A stretch of DNA of 64,000 nt from Siphonodentalium dalli (Eukaryota > Mollusca > Scaphopoda > Gadilida > Siphonodentaliidae): contig CP136065.1 in assembly GCA_032622095.1 (NCBI GenBank), positions 59,329,094-59,393,093 of the forward strand, written 5' to 3'. The notes under the pieces were generated by a model, which saw only the letters and a list, made by a program, of their open reading frames with translations, ran no database searches and was not told the DNA's origin. Numbering within the stretch: position 1 is the stretch's first letter; every line of letters begins with the position of its first letter. This document shows, in pieces, positions 39,767 through 51,300 of this stretch. A program made the position numbers and the translations under genes.

Positions 39767-40149
39767 TTTATTATGAGGCATCTATTACGGAGGCCTTGCA
39801 AAGTCTCTCCAGTTTCTCAGGCCAATATATGTTGAAAAGCATGCGAGCGCGTGGTATTTAATTAAATTTTTTATTTCTGGGGCACACACCAATGAAGCGT
39901 TCCAGCTCTACATTGGCTAGCTCTGGGTTTCATAATAAAATTAATTTGAGTTTCCCCGTGACCATTATTACCCGAACAGATGTCCATAAAACTTAATTGA
40001 TTTATTAAATGTGATTTATTTTGTCAAAAATCTCCCAAATAAAGCATCATTAACATATTTTTTACGAAGATAGCAGATGCAATACATCATGTTTATAACA
40101 CAAGTTTGGACATAGTTACAAACTACAGGAATGAATCGGAAATTTGCAT

Positions 40150-40310
40150 TGGGAAACGGGTCTGTTCGATCTCACTTTGAAAATTATTTCGTATCGATTT
40201 AAAAATTTTGAACGTGAATAAAAAGGTATCACAGTTTCGTAACTATGCGCACAGGCCTGAGAAATGGGAATTTTACTTTGCTCGGCTTAATATTCACATA
40301 ATTGAATGTC
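40150..40310 (+). repeat. Faint dispersed repeat
   Basis: GTCTGTTCGATCTCA and CCTGAGAAATGGGAATTTTA with TTGCTCGGCTTAA resemble 17158-17330. Confidence 0.35.
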
Positions 40311-41172
40311 ATTTTCTCTGGCTTGAAACCAGTTGAACTTTGGAGAAGCCTACATCCAACTTGATAACCATTTTAATCCTTGTCTGTATAATGAAACAAG
40401 GAGATAACTGTATTAATAATGACAGCACTTATATCCTGTGTTACTAATGGCAATGGTTCCTTATGTAACCAAAATAAAGGATGTTTTTCAAGAATTGTTG
40501 TACTAATATAATTAAGAAAAACAAACTGAAACTCATCAGTAATGTGATATTGTGTACAGTAAGCTTATATATATTTTTTATGTATATTTATGGCCAAATT
40601 TTGAAGATGTAATTATTTGTTTTGTTTTTTCCCTGTTGTTTTGTGTGTGCAAGCTACATGACTTGTCCTTGCGATTAAAATGACATCACAAACTTAAATT
40701 TGCTTTTATTTATTGCCACTGACCTATATTTACACACATACATAATTCGCGCTGTGGAACTTGAATGCAGGATGTTGATTGGTTGAAATCACGTCATGTG
40801 ACAGACAAACTTTTCCATATTGTATTGACGCAACTTGCAACACGTTTTCAGTATAGCGATGAAAATGAGTGCTAAATGCTCTTTTGATTGTAAATATAGG
40901 ATTGGATCAGTTGATTGGGTGTTGATTTTGTTGTTTTCCATGGAGTATACATTGTAGATGCAAATTTGTCTGACATTTTTATATGTGAAGTGCTAACAAA
41001 ATGTCAAAACAACTTGCATCCATACCCCATGGAATGCTGGCAAATCGACATCCATTTCTTAAATGAAGGAGGTATGGGGTGTATAGCTTTATGAGGTTTG
41101 GAGCGATTGTCAACTGTAGGAATTCAAGAACATGAGTGGATTATTTAACAGCGTCAAGTAGTTGCTAAACCT

Positions 41173-41394
41173 GTTAACACTACCATGACTGGAGCTTACT
41201 GAAATTTTGCGAAAATACTGTGCCAATGAATTCTCTTATATATAAGAGAATACATTGGCCTAACAATAATTACATTGACCATGTAAGCCACTGCATTCTC
41301 TTAAATGTGCGAGACTCTCGTATATAAGAGAATGCACTGACATTGAGGATCTTTAATGCTGCACCAGCGCAGCTCCCATCATGAAAGGGTTAAA
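41173..41394. mobile_element. TTAA element, family A
   Basis: TACCATGACTGGAGC at the left; GCTCCCATCATGAAAGGGTT at the right; reduced hairpin cores. Confidence 0.8.
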
Positions 41395-41578
41395 TATAGT
41401 GTATCTCTTCAGAGTCAGAATTACAATAGAATAAATTCTATAAAAACCCTATTTCAAGACTAAAAAATCCTTATTCTGTCAATAAAACTGAATGAAGATT
41501 GGGTATATTATTTCTCTAAAAAGGCACAATAAAGTGGTTTATTTCTGCATAATATCTGAATCATAATGGCATTTTGCC

Positions 41579-41749
41579 TTAACCCTTTCAGTGCCAAGTC
41601 CGATTTTTGTATCAACCCATATTTCCTTGATCATTTTTCAAATTTATTGATTATAATAATGTGATACGTTGATGGAAAGTGCTCTTAGAGCTCTTTCCAT
41701 CAATGTATCACATTATTATAATCAATAAATTTGGCACTGAAAGGGTTAA
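41579..41749. mobile_element. Long hairpin TTAA element, family D
   Basis: TTAACCCTTTCAGTGCCAAG at the left and TTGGCACTGAAAGGGTTAA at the right. The arms (ATTGATTATAATAATGTGAT and complement) meet at GCTCTTAGAGCTC. The right arm lost its outer CATATTTCCTTGATC part. Confidence 0.9.
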
Positions 41750-42100
41750 TGGAGAATGCTAACATGATAGAGTTCTGGATAGGTGTGTTCAATTCATATC
41801 TATTATTTTATACCCTGGAAACTAAATAAAACATGTTGGGAAGAGATATCCATATTTAACCCTTTGAACCCGACGCCCCACAGTGATCGACACCCTGACC
41901 CGGGGCTCCCTGTTGTATCTTCCCTTAAATTAGACCGTGTCCTGTTGCATGGTGTTGATTATGTTTAAATTGTGACACAGGTCTGAAACTTTAAAGATTT
42001 GTCACTCATGGATCACTGATAATATAAGATTGGGAGACTTTGCCATGTGGGAACTCCTTCGTAACGGTTGCTAGGCAACTACACGGAATTAACTGATATT

Positions 42101-42104
<4 letters not shown>

Positions 42105-42153
<49 letters not shown>
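42105..42153 (+). repeat. Uninterrupted run of 49 G
   Basis: Forty-nine consecutive G residues, preceded by ATTAACA and followed by TAGGGTAG. The length may be partly an assembly product. Confidence 0.95.
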
Positions 42154-42154
<1 letters not shown>

Positions 42155-42216
42155 AGGGTAGTGATATTGTTTTGTAGGTACATTTCAGCTGATAGACATA
42201 ACTCAAAAATGGTCTG

Positions 42217-42460
42217 GGGGTCTTGGTTGCTCTGTCAGTAAGGGGTTCTGCTCCACACCAACTTGCTCTCTAGCGCTGGCAATATGGGTTCAATTCCTGG
42301 CGGAGTCATCGCTGACTTTGTATCCCATATCGCTATCTGGGGGGAGTTGCCAGTTACTCGTCGATGGTCAGTGGTTTCACTGGGCACAATGGGTCATTCT
42401 TCCAGCCAATGAAATCACTACTAAATTTCCCTCCACTAATAAAACTGGCAACATAAATAA
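42217..42460 (+). mobile_element. tRNA-derived SINE
   Basis: GGTTGCTCTGTCAGTAAGG acts as a box A-like head and GGGTTCAATTCCTGG as box B. The 3' part (CTAAATTTCCCTCCACTAAT, AAAACTGGCAAC) matches the tail of the reversed SINE at 61140-61420. Confidence 0.75.
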
Positions 42461-42789
42461 TTATGATAATAACAAAAATGTTCTAGCCCTAAGATCTTGG
42501 GGAATTTTAGGAATACATGTAACAAAATGCACAACCACTGGCATAAATTTTAATAATTTGAATAATTAACAAAATAACTTTATATATGGAAGTATCTCTA
42601 TACAAACATTACAGAGCATTTCTGCTCAGATATTTTACAAATGCTTGACAGGTCGGAAAAAGGGTATCCAGGAAGCAGCATTGATAAGGTAATGTCACGT
42701 CAAATAAATATAAAAAAATGGACATATAAATTTTTTTTTTTAAATGATGGCAGGATTCACATGTATACTCAGACCCCAGTTATTGTTGA

Positions 42790-42970
42790 TTGTTTTTGAA
42801 AAACAATTTAAAGATACTCAATCCGATTTGATGGTCCCTATATCATCAGATTCCAACAACATTTTTTAATATGCCGCGTCAGTTATCAGAATCGAGTAAT
42901 TGCCCAAAAATAATGCTAATCACAGTCAACTATAGTATAAAATTGCCCAAAAAGTTTGAAAGCAATTTTG
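42790..42970 (-). repeat. Partial reverse copy of the repeat at 33320/44300
   Basis: TCCGATTTGATGGTCCCTAT, ATCAGATTCCAACAACATTT and ATAGTATAAAATTGCCCAAA are the complement of 34430-34560 and 44610-44760. Confidence 0.75.
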
Positions 42971-43372
42971 ATGTTAAAATTACATTATCTCTAACTTTTA
43001 AGGCCAAAAATAGTTGAAAAATATGGATTAAATTAAATGGACAATCTGTATAGATTGTTTTTCAGACCCTCCTATGGACGGTGATGTGATGTGATACATG
43101 CTGCAAGGTGAGGAAACAAAGGTTGGGAAGAATATGGTTTTGAATTTGATTTACACAATCTTCATCATGACATTGATTAACATAATTCTATGTATACACC
43201 TCAAAATAAGTAAGTTCCCCCTGACAAATTACACTGTATCTCAAGAATCCTGAGGCCGGTTGTCATCAAATTTTACAATTTTACGTGCATATTCAGTATC
43301 CTAGCTAATGCACGCTTGAATGGGCACTGTTCAAAAGTCACAAAACAGTTATGAGGGTAGAAAACTCACTTA

Positions 43373-43831
43373 TTAGCCCTTTCATGACAGGAGCTGCGCT
43401 GGCACAACACTAAAGACCCTGTGCCAATGCATTCTTTTATATATGCGAGTTTACCATAGGTCACCTCGCATATATAAGAGAATGCATTGGCCTAACAATT
43501 TTTTTATCAATTTTTCTTACATTCTTCAACAATTTTTATCATTTTTAATAATTTTTCTTACATTCTAAAACAATTTTTATAATTTTTTCTTACATTCTTT
43601 ATCAATTTTTATCGTTACTTCTTACATTCTTTCACAATTTTTTATAATTTTTTTTTTTATTATTTCTTACATTTTTTAACAATTTAAAAATAATTATATA
43701 AAATTTGTTAGGCCAATACATTCTCTTATATATGCGAGGCGACCTGTGGTCAACTCGCATATATAAGAGAATGCATTGGCACAGTGTTTTCGCTAAAAAA
43801 ATTGAGGAAGCTGCGATCATGAAAGGATTAA
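43373..43831. mobile_element. TTAA-type element, family A, with long TTACATTCTT repeats
   Basis: CCCTTTCATGACAGGAGC at the left, AGCTGCGATCATGAAAGGAT at the right. Between two hairpin cores lie five diverged copies of TTTCTTACATTCTTTAACAA. Confidence 0.8.
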
Positions 43832-43976
43832 AGACTCATGTGAAGAATAGGTTTCTGCATGTAACCCCATGTCACGACAAGACTTTGAGGCACCATTTCC
43901 TCATGAGTAGACACTGGATTCAACACTGTCATGAGGCTGACAATTCCTCTTGCAGTATATGAGGAATGTCATATCG

Positions 43977-44231
43977 TTAACCCTTTGAGTGCCAGGTCGA
44001 TTTTTGTACCAACCCATATACCCTGTGCCAATACATTCTCTTATATATGCGAGTCGACCATAGGTCGCCTCGCATATATAAGAGAATGCATTGGCCTAAC
44101 AATTTTTTTTATTTTTTTTTACAATTTTTTACAATTTTTTACAATTTTAATATATTTTATTATATTCTTTAACAGACTTATTGTGTAGGTTTAGGGCCGA
44201 TTAGATCAGCCCCTGGCACTCAAAGGGTTAA
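43977..44231. mobile_element. TTAA element, family B, reversed
   Basis: TTAACCCTTTGAGTGCCAGG at the left and CCTGGCACTCAAAGGGTTAA at the right; the interior is the reverse of 27680-27920. Confidence 0.9.
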
Positions 44232-44299
44232 GTATCATTATCCATTCTTTTGTAAACTGCTTGCTCCCTTTGGTGCCAATTACTCAAGGAGAGGTCTCA

Positions 44300-44760
44300 C
44301 TCTTGTTAAAGATGCATAATCCAAATTAACGCTCGCAAATTACTATTTCCTTGGCTTCAGGGTAAATAATATTTGATTCGAGTTGAGGAACCAATCCATC
44401 AAAGCTCAGAGTGATCAGATATCGATGTTTGAAATCTATTATTTTTCACCTCGGACAATTTTAGGTGGCCCAGCAAACAGTCGATGAGAAGACTTTCTCT
44501 GACCAAATTGCGGATGAAGATGGATAACTCTAAAATCAAGTGGCTTTTTTGTGTCAGATATTTGACAAACCAGCAAAATTTTGTTGAACAAAATGTTGAT
44601 AAATAACAGGTTTTGGGCAATTTTATACTATAGTTGACTGGTTAGCTTATTTTTGGGCAATTACTCGATTCTGATAACTGAAGCGGCATTTCAAAAAATG
44701 TTGTTGTTGTTGTTGTTGGAATCTGATGATATGGTGACCATCGAATCGGATTGAGTACAT
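44300..44760. repeat. Older dispersed repeat, uninterrupted copy
   Basis: Matches 33320-33414 plus 34219-34620 without the TTAA insert: GAGGAACCAATCCATCAAAG is the unoccupied junction. Confidence 0.8.
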
Positions 44761-45246
44761 TTAACTGAGAATTCTGACATTTGAAAATTACCAAATGACC
44801 AGCACACCTGAATATGTTCCCTCTTAACGAAACCAGTCATTTTGTGATTTTTTGAAAGTTGATTGAATCTTTCCAATTAGATGGTGTTCATTCAAGTATG
44901 TAGCCATTCACAATATCATTAGTTATAAGATAGGTTGGTCATATATAACAGATTATGTTCCCAAAATTTCATTGCATTCTGATCTCAAAAATATCAGAGG
45001 GGACTTACTTTTTTTTTAGGTGTTTATAATCACAAATCACAGGCAAGATGCGGACTTTGGATATTTGATTTCTTATACAAAAGTAATAAAATTTATCATA
45101 AAAATGTCATGAATGTGGTGAATTCTGATACACTCTCACCTTAAAACAAAGTTTTATAGTTCCTGTTCTATATAAGTCAGCCTACATTCAAGATTTATAA
45201 TCTCTAATATGTTGTTCCCTTCTATTTTTATAAGGATACTGTATTC

Positions 45247-45455
45247 CATGACTGGAGATTCCTGTAATTTTGTAACCCTGTGCCAATGCATTCTCTTATA
45301 TATGCGAGTCTCCCATAGGCAGCCTCGCATATATAAGAGAATACATTGGCCTGACAATATTTATCTTGACCTTGTAAGCCAGTTCATTCTCTTATATATG
45401 CGAGGCTCCCTATGGGAGACTCGCATATATTAGGAATGCACTGGCACAGGATTTT
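45247..45455. mobile_element. Family A element, partial
   Basis: CATGACTGGAGATTCCTG at the left, two hairpin cores, then GCACTGGCACAGGATTTTTT. The right terminus is missing. Confidence 0.75.
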
Positions 45456-45639
45456 TTTCGCAGTAAAATGATGGAAAATGTTGGTCAACACAATAATGTT
45501 TTCTTGTCATCAGTATGTTATAAGTGTGTAATAATCCAACCAAGGGCGCAACATAATAAGAAATTGTGATAGCTTGAAAATAGGCTAAGAACTACTGTAG
45601 AGATGTTGATTGGAAAACATAAATGTGACCCTTCGAGAA

Positions 45640-45800
45640 TTTGACAGACTCCAACTTTCTATACCTGTCATGGGAAAATATCGTCCAATAGCAAGACAGT
45701 TACGTTTTATTTACACACAAAGTCCACGGAAATGTTCCAATCAGTTTCCTAAGTATGAGTGGAGATATTAAACATATTACTGTATAGTCCGTATCAGATG
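45640..45800 (+). repeat. Dispersed repeat, also at 54890-55060
   Basis: GGGAAAATATCGTCCAATAG, TTCCAATCAGTTTCCTAA and a TATAGTCC-TATCAGATGTG ending correspond to 54905-55060. Confidence 0.5.
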
Positions 45801-46162
45801 TGTCCACTACTAGTGCAAAACCTTGTGCAGTTTCACTGATATTATTATGAGCTTATTGACAGAATTATAGTTCAACTTCATACTATTGGTTGATAAATTC
45901 CCACGACAGGTATGGAGAGATATAATCTGTCGATTGCTTGAAGTGTGACATTCACATTTTCTGATCAAAACAGTTCAACTGTTGCAGTTTCAGAATACAT
46001 GTACATACAAATCTTCAACTTCAAATAAAATCAAAACAGAATACATGGAGAAAGAGAAGGAAATGATGATGAATGCATTGATTATGCCATTTTGATATGA
46101 GTGCCATTGTATATGTAGACTGCAGGATCGTATAATGCCCCTCTGCAAAGGCTAGCACCCTG

Positions 46163-46760
46163 TTAACCCTTTCTTTACTAAATGGATTCTCCCAATCAGT
46201 TATAAATGTACACATTGGAATGATCGATTATTCATTAGGAGGGATTTTCACTGAAGGCAGCCAGACAAAAAGCTAATACAATTGAAAAAGGAGTCATATT
46301 CTTTGGTGTTGCAGAATGAGGTCCCCAGAGGGTGAATTTAGTGATGCTATCCCGCATAGCGGGCTAGCATTACAAATTCACCCACTAGGGACCTCCTTCT
46401 GCTTAGACCTCATCTTCTCTGGAAAGTTTCATTATTATCAAATTCTCAAGATACTATTTCTTTTTCAGTTTAGTTTCTCTATATCCCCAAATTGGCGAAC
46501 AACACATTGCATGATCGAGGTTCCCAATGTGTGTACATCACAATATTTACCATTTGGGAACTTCAATCTGATTCTATGTCTCTCATAGCAGACGAGGCCA
46601 TGCAGAATGAGGTCCCAAGAGGGTGAATTTGGTGATTCTAGCCCACTGCGGGATAGCGTCACTAAATCCACCCTCTGGGGACCTCATTCTGCAAATGACA
46701 GGCACGATATAATCAGGCTTGGAACTATTCATCAACGAGTATTTAGTAAAGAAAGGGTTA
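46163..46760. mobile_element. TTAA element, family C, containing a family E element
   Basis: TTAACCCTTTCTTTACTAAA at the left, TTTAGTAAAGAAAGGGTTA at the right. 46311-46721 is a family E sequence (GCAGAATGAGGTCCCCAGAG ... AATCAGGCTTG) lodged in the middle. Confidence 0.8.
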
Positions 46761-46930
46761 TATAAGTACATAAAGTAATAGTAATGTTTAAAAAGGTGAC
46801 AACACTCCAACTCATTTAGAGACTCAAATACGACTGACTATATATATATGGTTCAAAATTCAAGGTGATTTCATATGTTTATGGCAACAATGAAATGTAC
46901 GGACCCAAGACTGTATTCAACATCTTCTGA

Positions 46931-47088
46931 TACAGTAATGCTCTAATTAATCGACCTCTTAACCAAAGCAGAATTATGGGTAACTTTTCAGGATTTAGTC
47001 GGAAATATGGCTTGTTGCCATTCATCGGAAAGCTCTCGGGGAAAATTCTGCTTTGGTTAAGAGGTCGATTAATTAGAGCATTACTGTA
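46931..47088. mobile_element. CAGTAATG palindromic element (family F), shortened
   Basis: TACAGTAATGCTCTAATTAA at the left, GATTAATTAGAGCATTACTG plus TA at the right; the right inner arm is deleted. Confidence 0.85.
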
Positions 47089-47276
47089 ATTGTATTTTTT
47101 ATACGTCTGCATGGCATTTGATAAATTAGTTCATCTTCTGAAGTAAGTGATGCTAAATTTTAAGGCATCACTTTCTAGAAGGTTGTATAGCATGCTGGGC
47201 AAACAATACCCATACAGACCCAGATAATGTATACGAGATCTTCCCCCAAGTAATGTCAATAAAAATCTGATTTATT

Positions 47277-47295
47277 GGGGGGGGGGGGGGGGGGG
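47277..47295 (+). repeat. Run of 19 G
   Basis: Nineteen consecutive G, then AGGGTGACC. Confidence 0.9.
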
Positions 47296-47430
47296 AGGGT
47301 GACCAGCTTTGGCCAAAATTTCCAAAAGTTGGAATTATCATACCTGAAATTTCATGAAAAAACATTAGTTGGAAATTGTAGACCCAAATTAGGTTTAATA
47401 TGTTATGTTAGTTTTATATTCCAACCAGTA

Positions 47431-47647
47431 TTAACCCTTCCATGGCTGGAGCTTCTTGAAATTTTGGGAAAACCCTGTGCCAATGCATAAACTTCTATAT
47501 GCGAGTCTCCCATAGGGAGTCTCGCATATATAAGAGAATACATTGGTCTAACAATATTTACCTATAGGAGACTCGCATATATAAGAGAATGCACTGACAC
47601 AGGATATTTAATGCTGCACCAGCACAGCTCCCATCATGAAAGGTTTA
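47431..47647. mobile_element. TTAA element, family A
   Basis: TTAACCCTTCCATGGCTGGA at the left, AGCTCCCATCATGAAAGGTT at the right; the central hairpin is partly deleted. Confidence 0.82.
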
Positions 47648-47972
47648 AGCAGAAATTTTTTCCCAGTTTCCATCCATTTTTTTTACTGAAATGGCCATGA
47701 GTTGAAAATTTCCAACCAATAGGAGGGAGGGTGTTAATTGGGCAGAAAATGTCCATCATTTGAAGAACTTAAGATACCAATTGGAAAATTCTAACCCAAT
47801 GGGGAGGGGAGGCAGCATTTTCTTGTACCCACTATCCTTGTTTGTTTTTTCGTAGTTCACACAGTGTGTACGATCAAATTGTAGTGCCTGGCTCTAAACA
47901 TGTGATATAAACTATTTGAATCTTGAACAAAATTTGAACTGTAAGCTATCTTGACCATATAAGGAGTTAGTG

Positions 47973-48341
47973 CTACCTCAGCAGTGGAGACATTTCAATG
48001 GCTAAATTTTCACCAGTATTGTTAACAGTTCGATCCGGGGTCAGGTGGTTCATCATGTCTTTATCGTCATCATCCAGCTGAAGTTTGAGCATACTCGAAT
48101 GTCCGACGAAATTGTCCGTCCCAAGGGATTGAGACTGAATACTGTTTGGAAATACTGGATCACTGTTGCTGTCATTCCGATTTCTGACAGTCCAGCGGAA
48201 TGATCTAGGCTTCGGACTTTGCCGATAGTTTTTGTTTGAATCTTCGTGCACCAGTTTCTGTTCCTGGGCTTTGAATCTACGTGCTTGGATTCGGTTTATG
48301 TCTTCTGATAGAAGCCAGTAGGTGAGAACATCTCCTTTACC
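47973..48341 (-). CDS. Guanylate cyclase last exon: end of cyclase domain and long C-terminal tail
   Basis: Begins [20 protein letters not shown], which closes the cyclase domain, then adds about 105 residues without recognisable domain: basic ([11 protein letters not shown]), then Ser/Asn-rich, then acidic (LQLDDDDKD), ending EMSPLLR and TAG. NPR1-type receptors usually stop shortly after the cyclase domain, so this is a lineage extension. No C-terminal PDZ motif is evident. The downstream intergenic DNA gave no clear polyadenylation signal. Confidence 0.92.
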   Translation of the reverse strand, partial: GKGDVLTYWLLSEDINRIQARRFKAQEQKLVHEDSNKNYRQSPKPRSFRWTVRNRNDSNSDPVFPNSIQSQSLGTDNFVGHSSMLKLQLDDDDKDMMNHLTPDRTVNNTGENLAIEMSPLLR

Positions 48342-51300
48342 CTGTCAGGTAGAAAACACACAATTACTTCATAATCGTAAACCTTCCATGACTGGAGCTT
48401 CCTGAAATATACTTTCAGATCAAATAAAGAAACAAATTCTTTGAAATTTCAATAATTCTTTTGAGCAACCCAGTTAAAAACAAAAAGAGTATTGATAGTG
48501 AGTGGCAAATACTACGCCCATGGTAATTCCAACAAATGGCCATAACTCTTGTGAAAATTGGCAGGTGGAACCCAAGTTTGGCCGTGACCTGTATTATGGG
48601 ATAGTAAACTCACATACAAAATTTCAGTCCATTCAGTTCAGAGTTAATAAAGTTATCATCCGGAAACTAAAAAGGCGAACAGATGGACCTGTAGAAGCTA
48701 GACCAATAACATAATACATCCTGTTTTTTTTATAAAAATAGGTGGAAAATCAACAAATAAAAGTTTGATGCTCAAAACAGTAACAAACTAATGACTTTAC
48801 ACTTGCCTTCATATTAACAATTCCTCTTTCTTGAATTTCATATCCACCAATGACATCGAGTAATTTCTTACAGGTACCTGAGCAGTGGATCTTCATGGCT
48901 AAGAGAGAAAAAGAAAAGTAACTTGTAAGCTGTCAACAGAATTGGTCAAGAAATTTATTTGTGAGCATTTGTAAATGTAAGATCCGCAATCAAAAAGATA
49001 AAGCCCTGTAAGTTATTGGAATTTCGCAATTCAACTAACAAATAACAACTTCTATGAAGTTGATATGGTATCGGTATATCACCTAAAATCATACCTATTT
49101 CTTGAGGTGTCCAAATATTACTCATTACGGTATTTACCAGAATATTTATGCAAAGTGCTAGAACTAATGTTTTCTTGTGTTTTAATAACAATTATTTAAT
49201 ATCATATGACTTAACCCTTTGAGTGCCAGGGGCCGATCTTATCGGCCCTAAACCTACAAAATAAGTCTGTTAAAGAATATAAGAATAAATTATTAAAATT
49301 GTAAAAAAAAAATTAAAAAAAAAATTTGATAGGCCAATGCATTCTCTTATATATGTGAGGCGACCTATGGTCGACTCGCATATATAAGAGAATGCATTGG
49401 CACAGGGTATATGGGTTGATACAAAAATCGACCTGGCACTCAAAGGGTTAATTAAATGCTGCCACTCTGTTGCAATTAATGTTATAAGGAAATACGTGAT
49501 CATCAACACTATTTGTATTTTAGAGTTATTGTTCATCGCTGAAAACCCAACAATGGTTTCCCTGTTACAGTATTGTGCATAAACAAAAATGGCTTCAGCA
49601 TACGAAATCTCGTCTGGAGGGTTTATTGATAATGAAAATAAGAACAAATTCCTTCTAATTGTTCATGTTCTTATTGATTATACTGGTTTAACCCTTTCAG
49701 TGCCAAGTCCGATGTTTGTATCAACCCATATTTCCTTGATAATTTTTTCAAATTTATTGATTATAATAATGTGTTACATTGATGGAAAGAGCTCTTAGAG
49801 CTCTTTCCATCAATGTATCACATTATTATAATCAATAAATTTGAAAAATTATCAAGGAAATATGGGTTGATACAAAAATTTAGGTTTATTATGTCATGTT
49901 TGGGAGTGCTGCGTCATTGTAGAAATGAAATATAATGGACACTCTTAGAGACATACATCGATTAGGATTATCATCGGCTTTTCAAAGAGACTAATAGTCA
50001 GTATAAAAGTATTAACATGTGCCATAATTTCTACCTATTTTGATCCCTAGAATGAGCTAAGAAAAATTTCAGACTTCAAACTATAATCGAGCTTCAAACA
50101 GAAAACTAGAGTTGAGGATAATTGATTTCCAATTTAAACTTACCTTCACCAGTACTTTCCATTCGAGAGGAAGTATTCACAGTGTCTCCAAATAGACAGT
50201 ATCGGGGCATCTTCAGTCCGACAACGCCAGCGACACACGGCCCAGAATGAATACCGATCCTCAGATTAATAGTCTCTGAGAGGTTAAACTGTGGTTTGAA
50301 CTTATGGATGGCTGATAGGAGATGTAGGGACATGGACGCGATCTCGCCAGCATGTGTACTTCCTGAACGGAAAGAAAGTCCACTCACGACCATGTACGCA
50401 TCACCTATTGTTTCGACTTTATATACATCATAGTGTTCTATTATGGAGTCGAACAATGTGTACAAATCATTCAGCAAGTCAACAATCTGAAATATAAAAT
50501 ATTGATGTGATATTTTATTTAAAGTTACAGTAATGCCCTAAATAATCCACTCCTTAACCACAGCAGAATTATGGGTAATTTTTCAGGATTTAGTCGGAAA
50601 TATGGCTTGTTGCTATTCATCAGAAAGCTCTCACTGAGAGCTTTCCGATGTATGGCAACAAGCCATATTTCCGACTAAATCCTGAAAAGAGCTTTCCGAT
50701 GAATGGCAACAAGTTACCCATAATTCTGCTGTTGTTAAGGAGTCGATTATTTAGGGCATTACTCTATATTTAAATAGATACGTCTCGTTTGAACACCAAA
50801 ATTATTTATCTCAAAACATACATATATGGACAATTTCCGAACAAAATCATTGATATAGCCCTGATAAAAACGTGTTTTCTTTCTTATATTTTTTGGTAAA
50901 TTTGAGATCGTTTCGTTAGTGCCAGTTAAAATGTGTTAATAAATGGTAGCGTAAATTTTGCACCTGTAGACCATGGGAGGAAAATCTAGAGCTGTCGTAG
51001 CTCGGCATCTAGCTTTTATGGAGCAATATAATTTTGAAGATTAGAAAGCCTGCGTGAAGTTAAAATAATATCCAGTTAAGATGATGCAATCAATCCTGAG
51101 TTTAGTGTGTCTGTCATTTGCAGAATGAGGTCCCCAGAGGGTGAATTTAGTGACGCTATCCCGCATAGCGGGCTACCATCACCAAATTCACTGTGTGGGG
51201 ACCTCATTCTGCATGTACTCATCTGCTTTGAGAGACATAGACTCAGATTATGTGAATAAGTGTCTATAGAAATTTGATAATAAAGAAACTTTCCAGAGAA

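Larger units (their letters stand above)
36794..47972. other. Intergenic region between two convergent genes
   Basis: This 11.2 kb between the HERC2 stop and the cyclase stop contains no open frame that looks like protein. It holds TTAA elements (36886, 41173, 41579, 43373, 43977, 45247, 46163, 47431), a hAT-type MITE (39308), a SINE (42217), partial dispersed repeats and two G runs. Both 3' untranslated regions must lie here. From 37350 to 39300 and 39770 to 41170 nothing but AT-rich sequence is seen. Confidence 0.85.

Noticed and set aside
42217-42300. tRNA-like box A and box B
   Set aside because: No cloverleaf can be formed; it is the head of a SINE, not a tRNA gene.
50106-50143. Extension of the cyclase core exon past 50144 (reading [11 protein letters not shown])
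   Set aside because: A GTAAGT donor follows the GAA G at 50144 and the next exon restores the conserved EAMKI; the extension is intron read-through.
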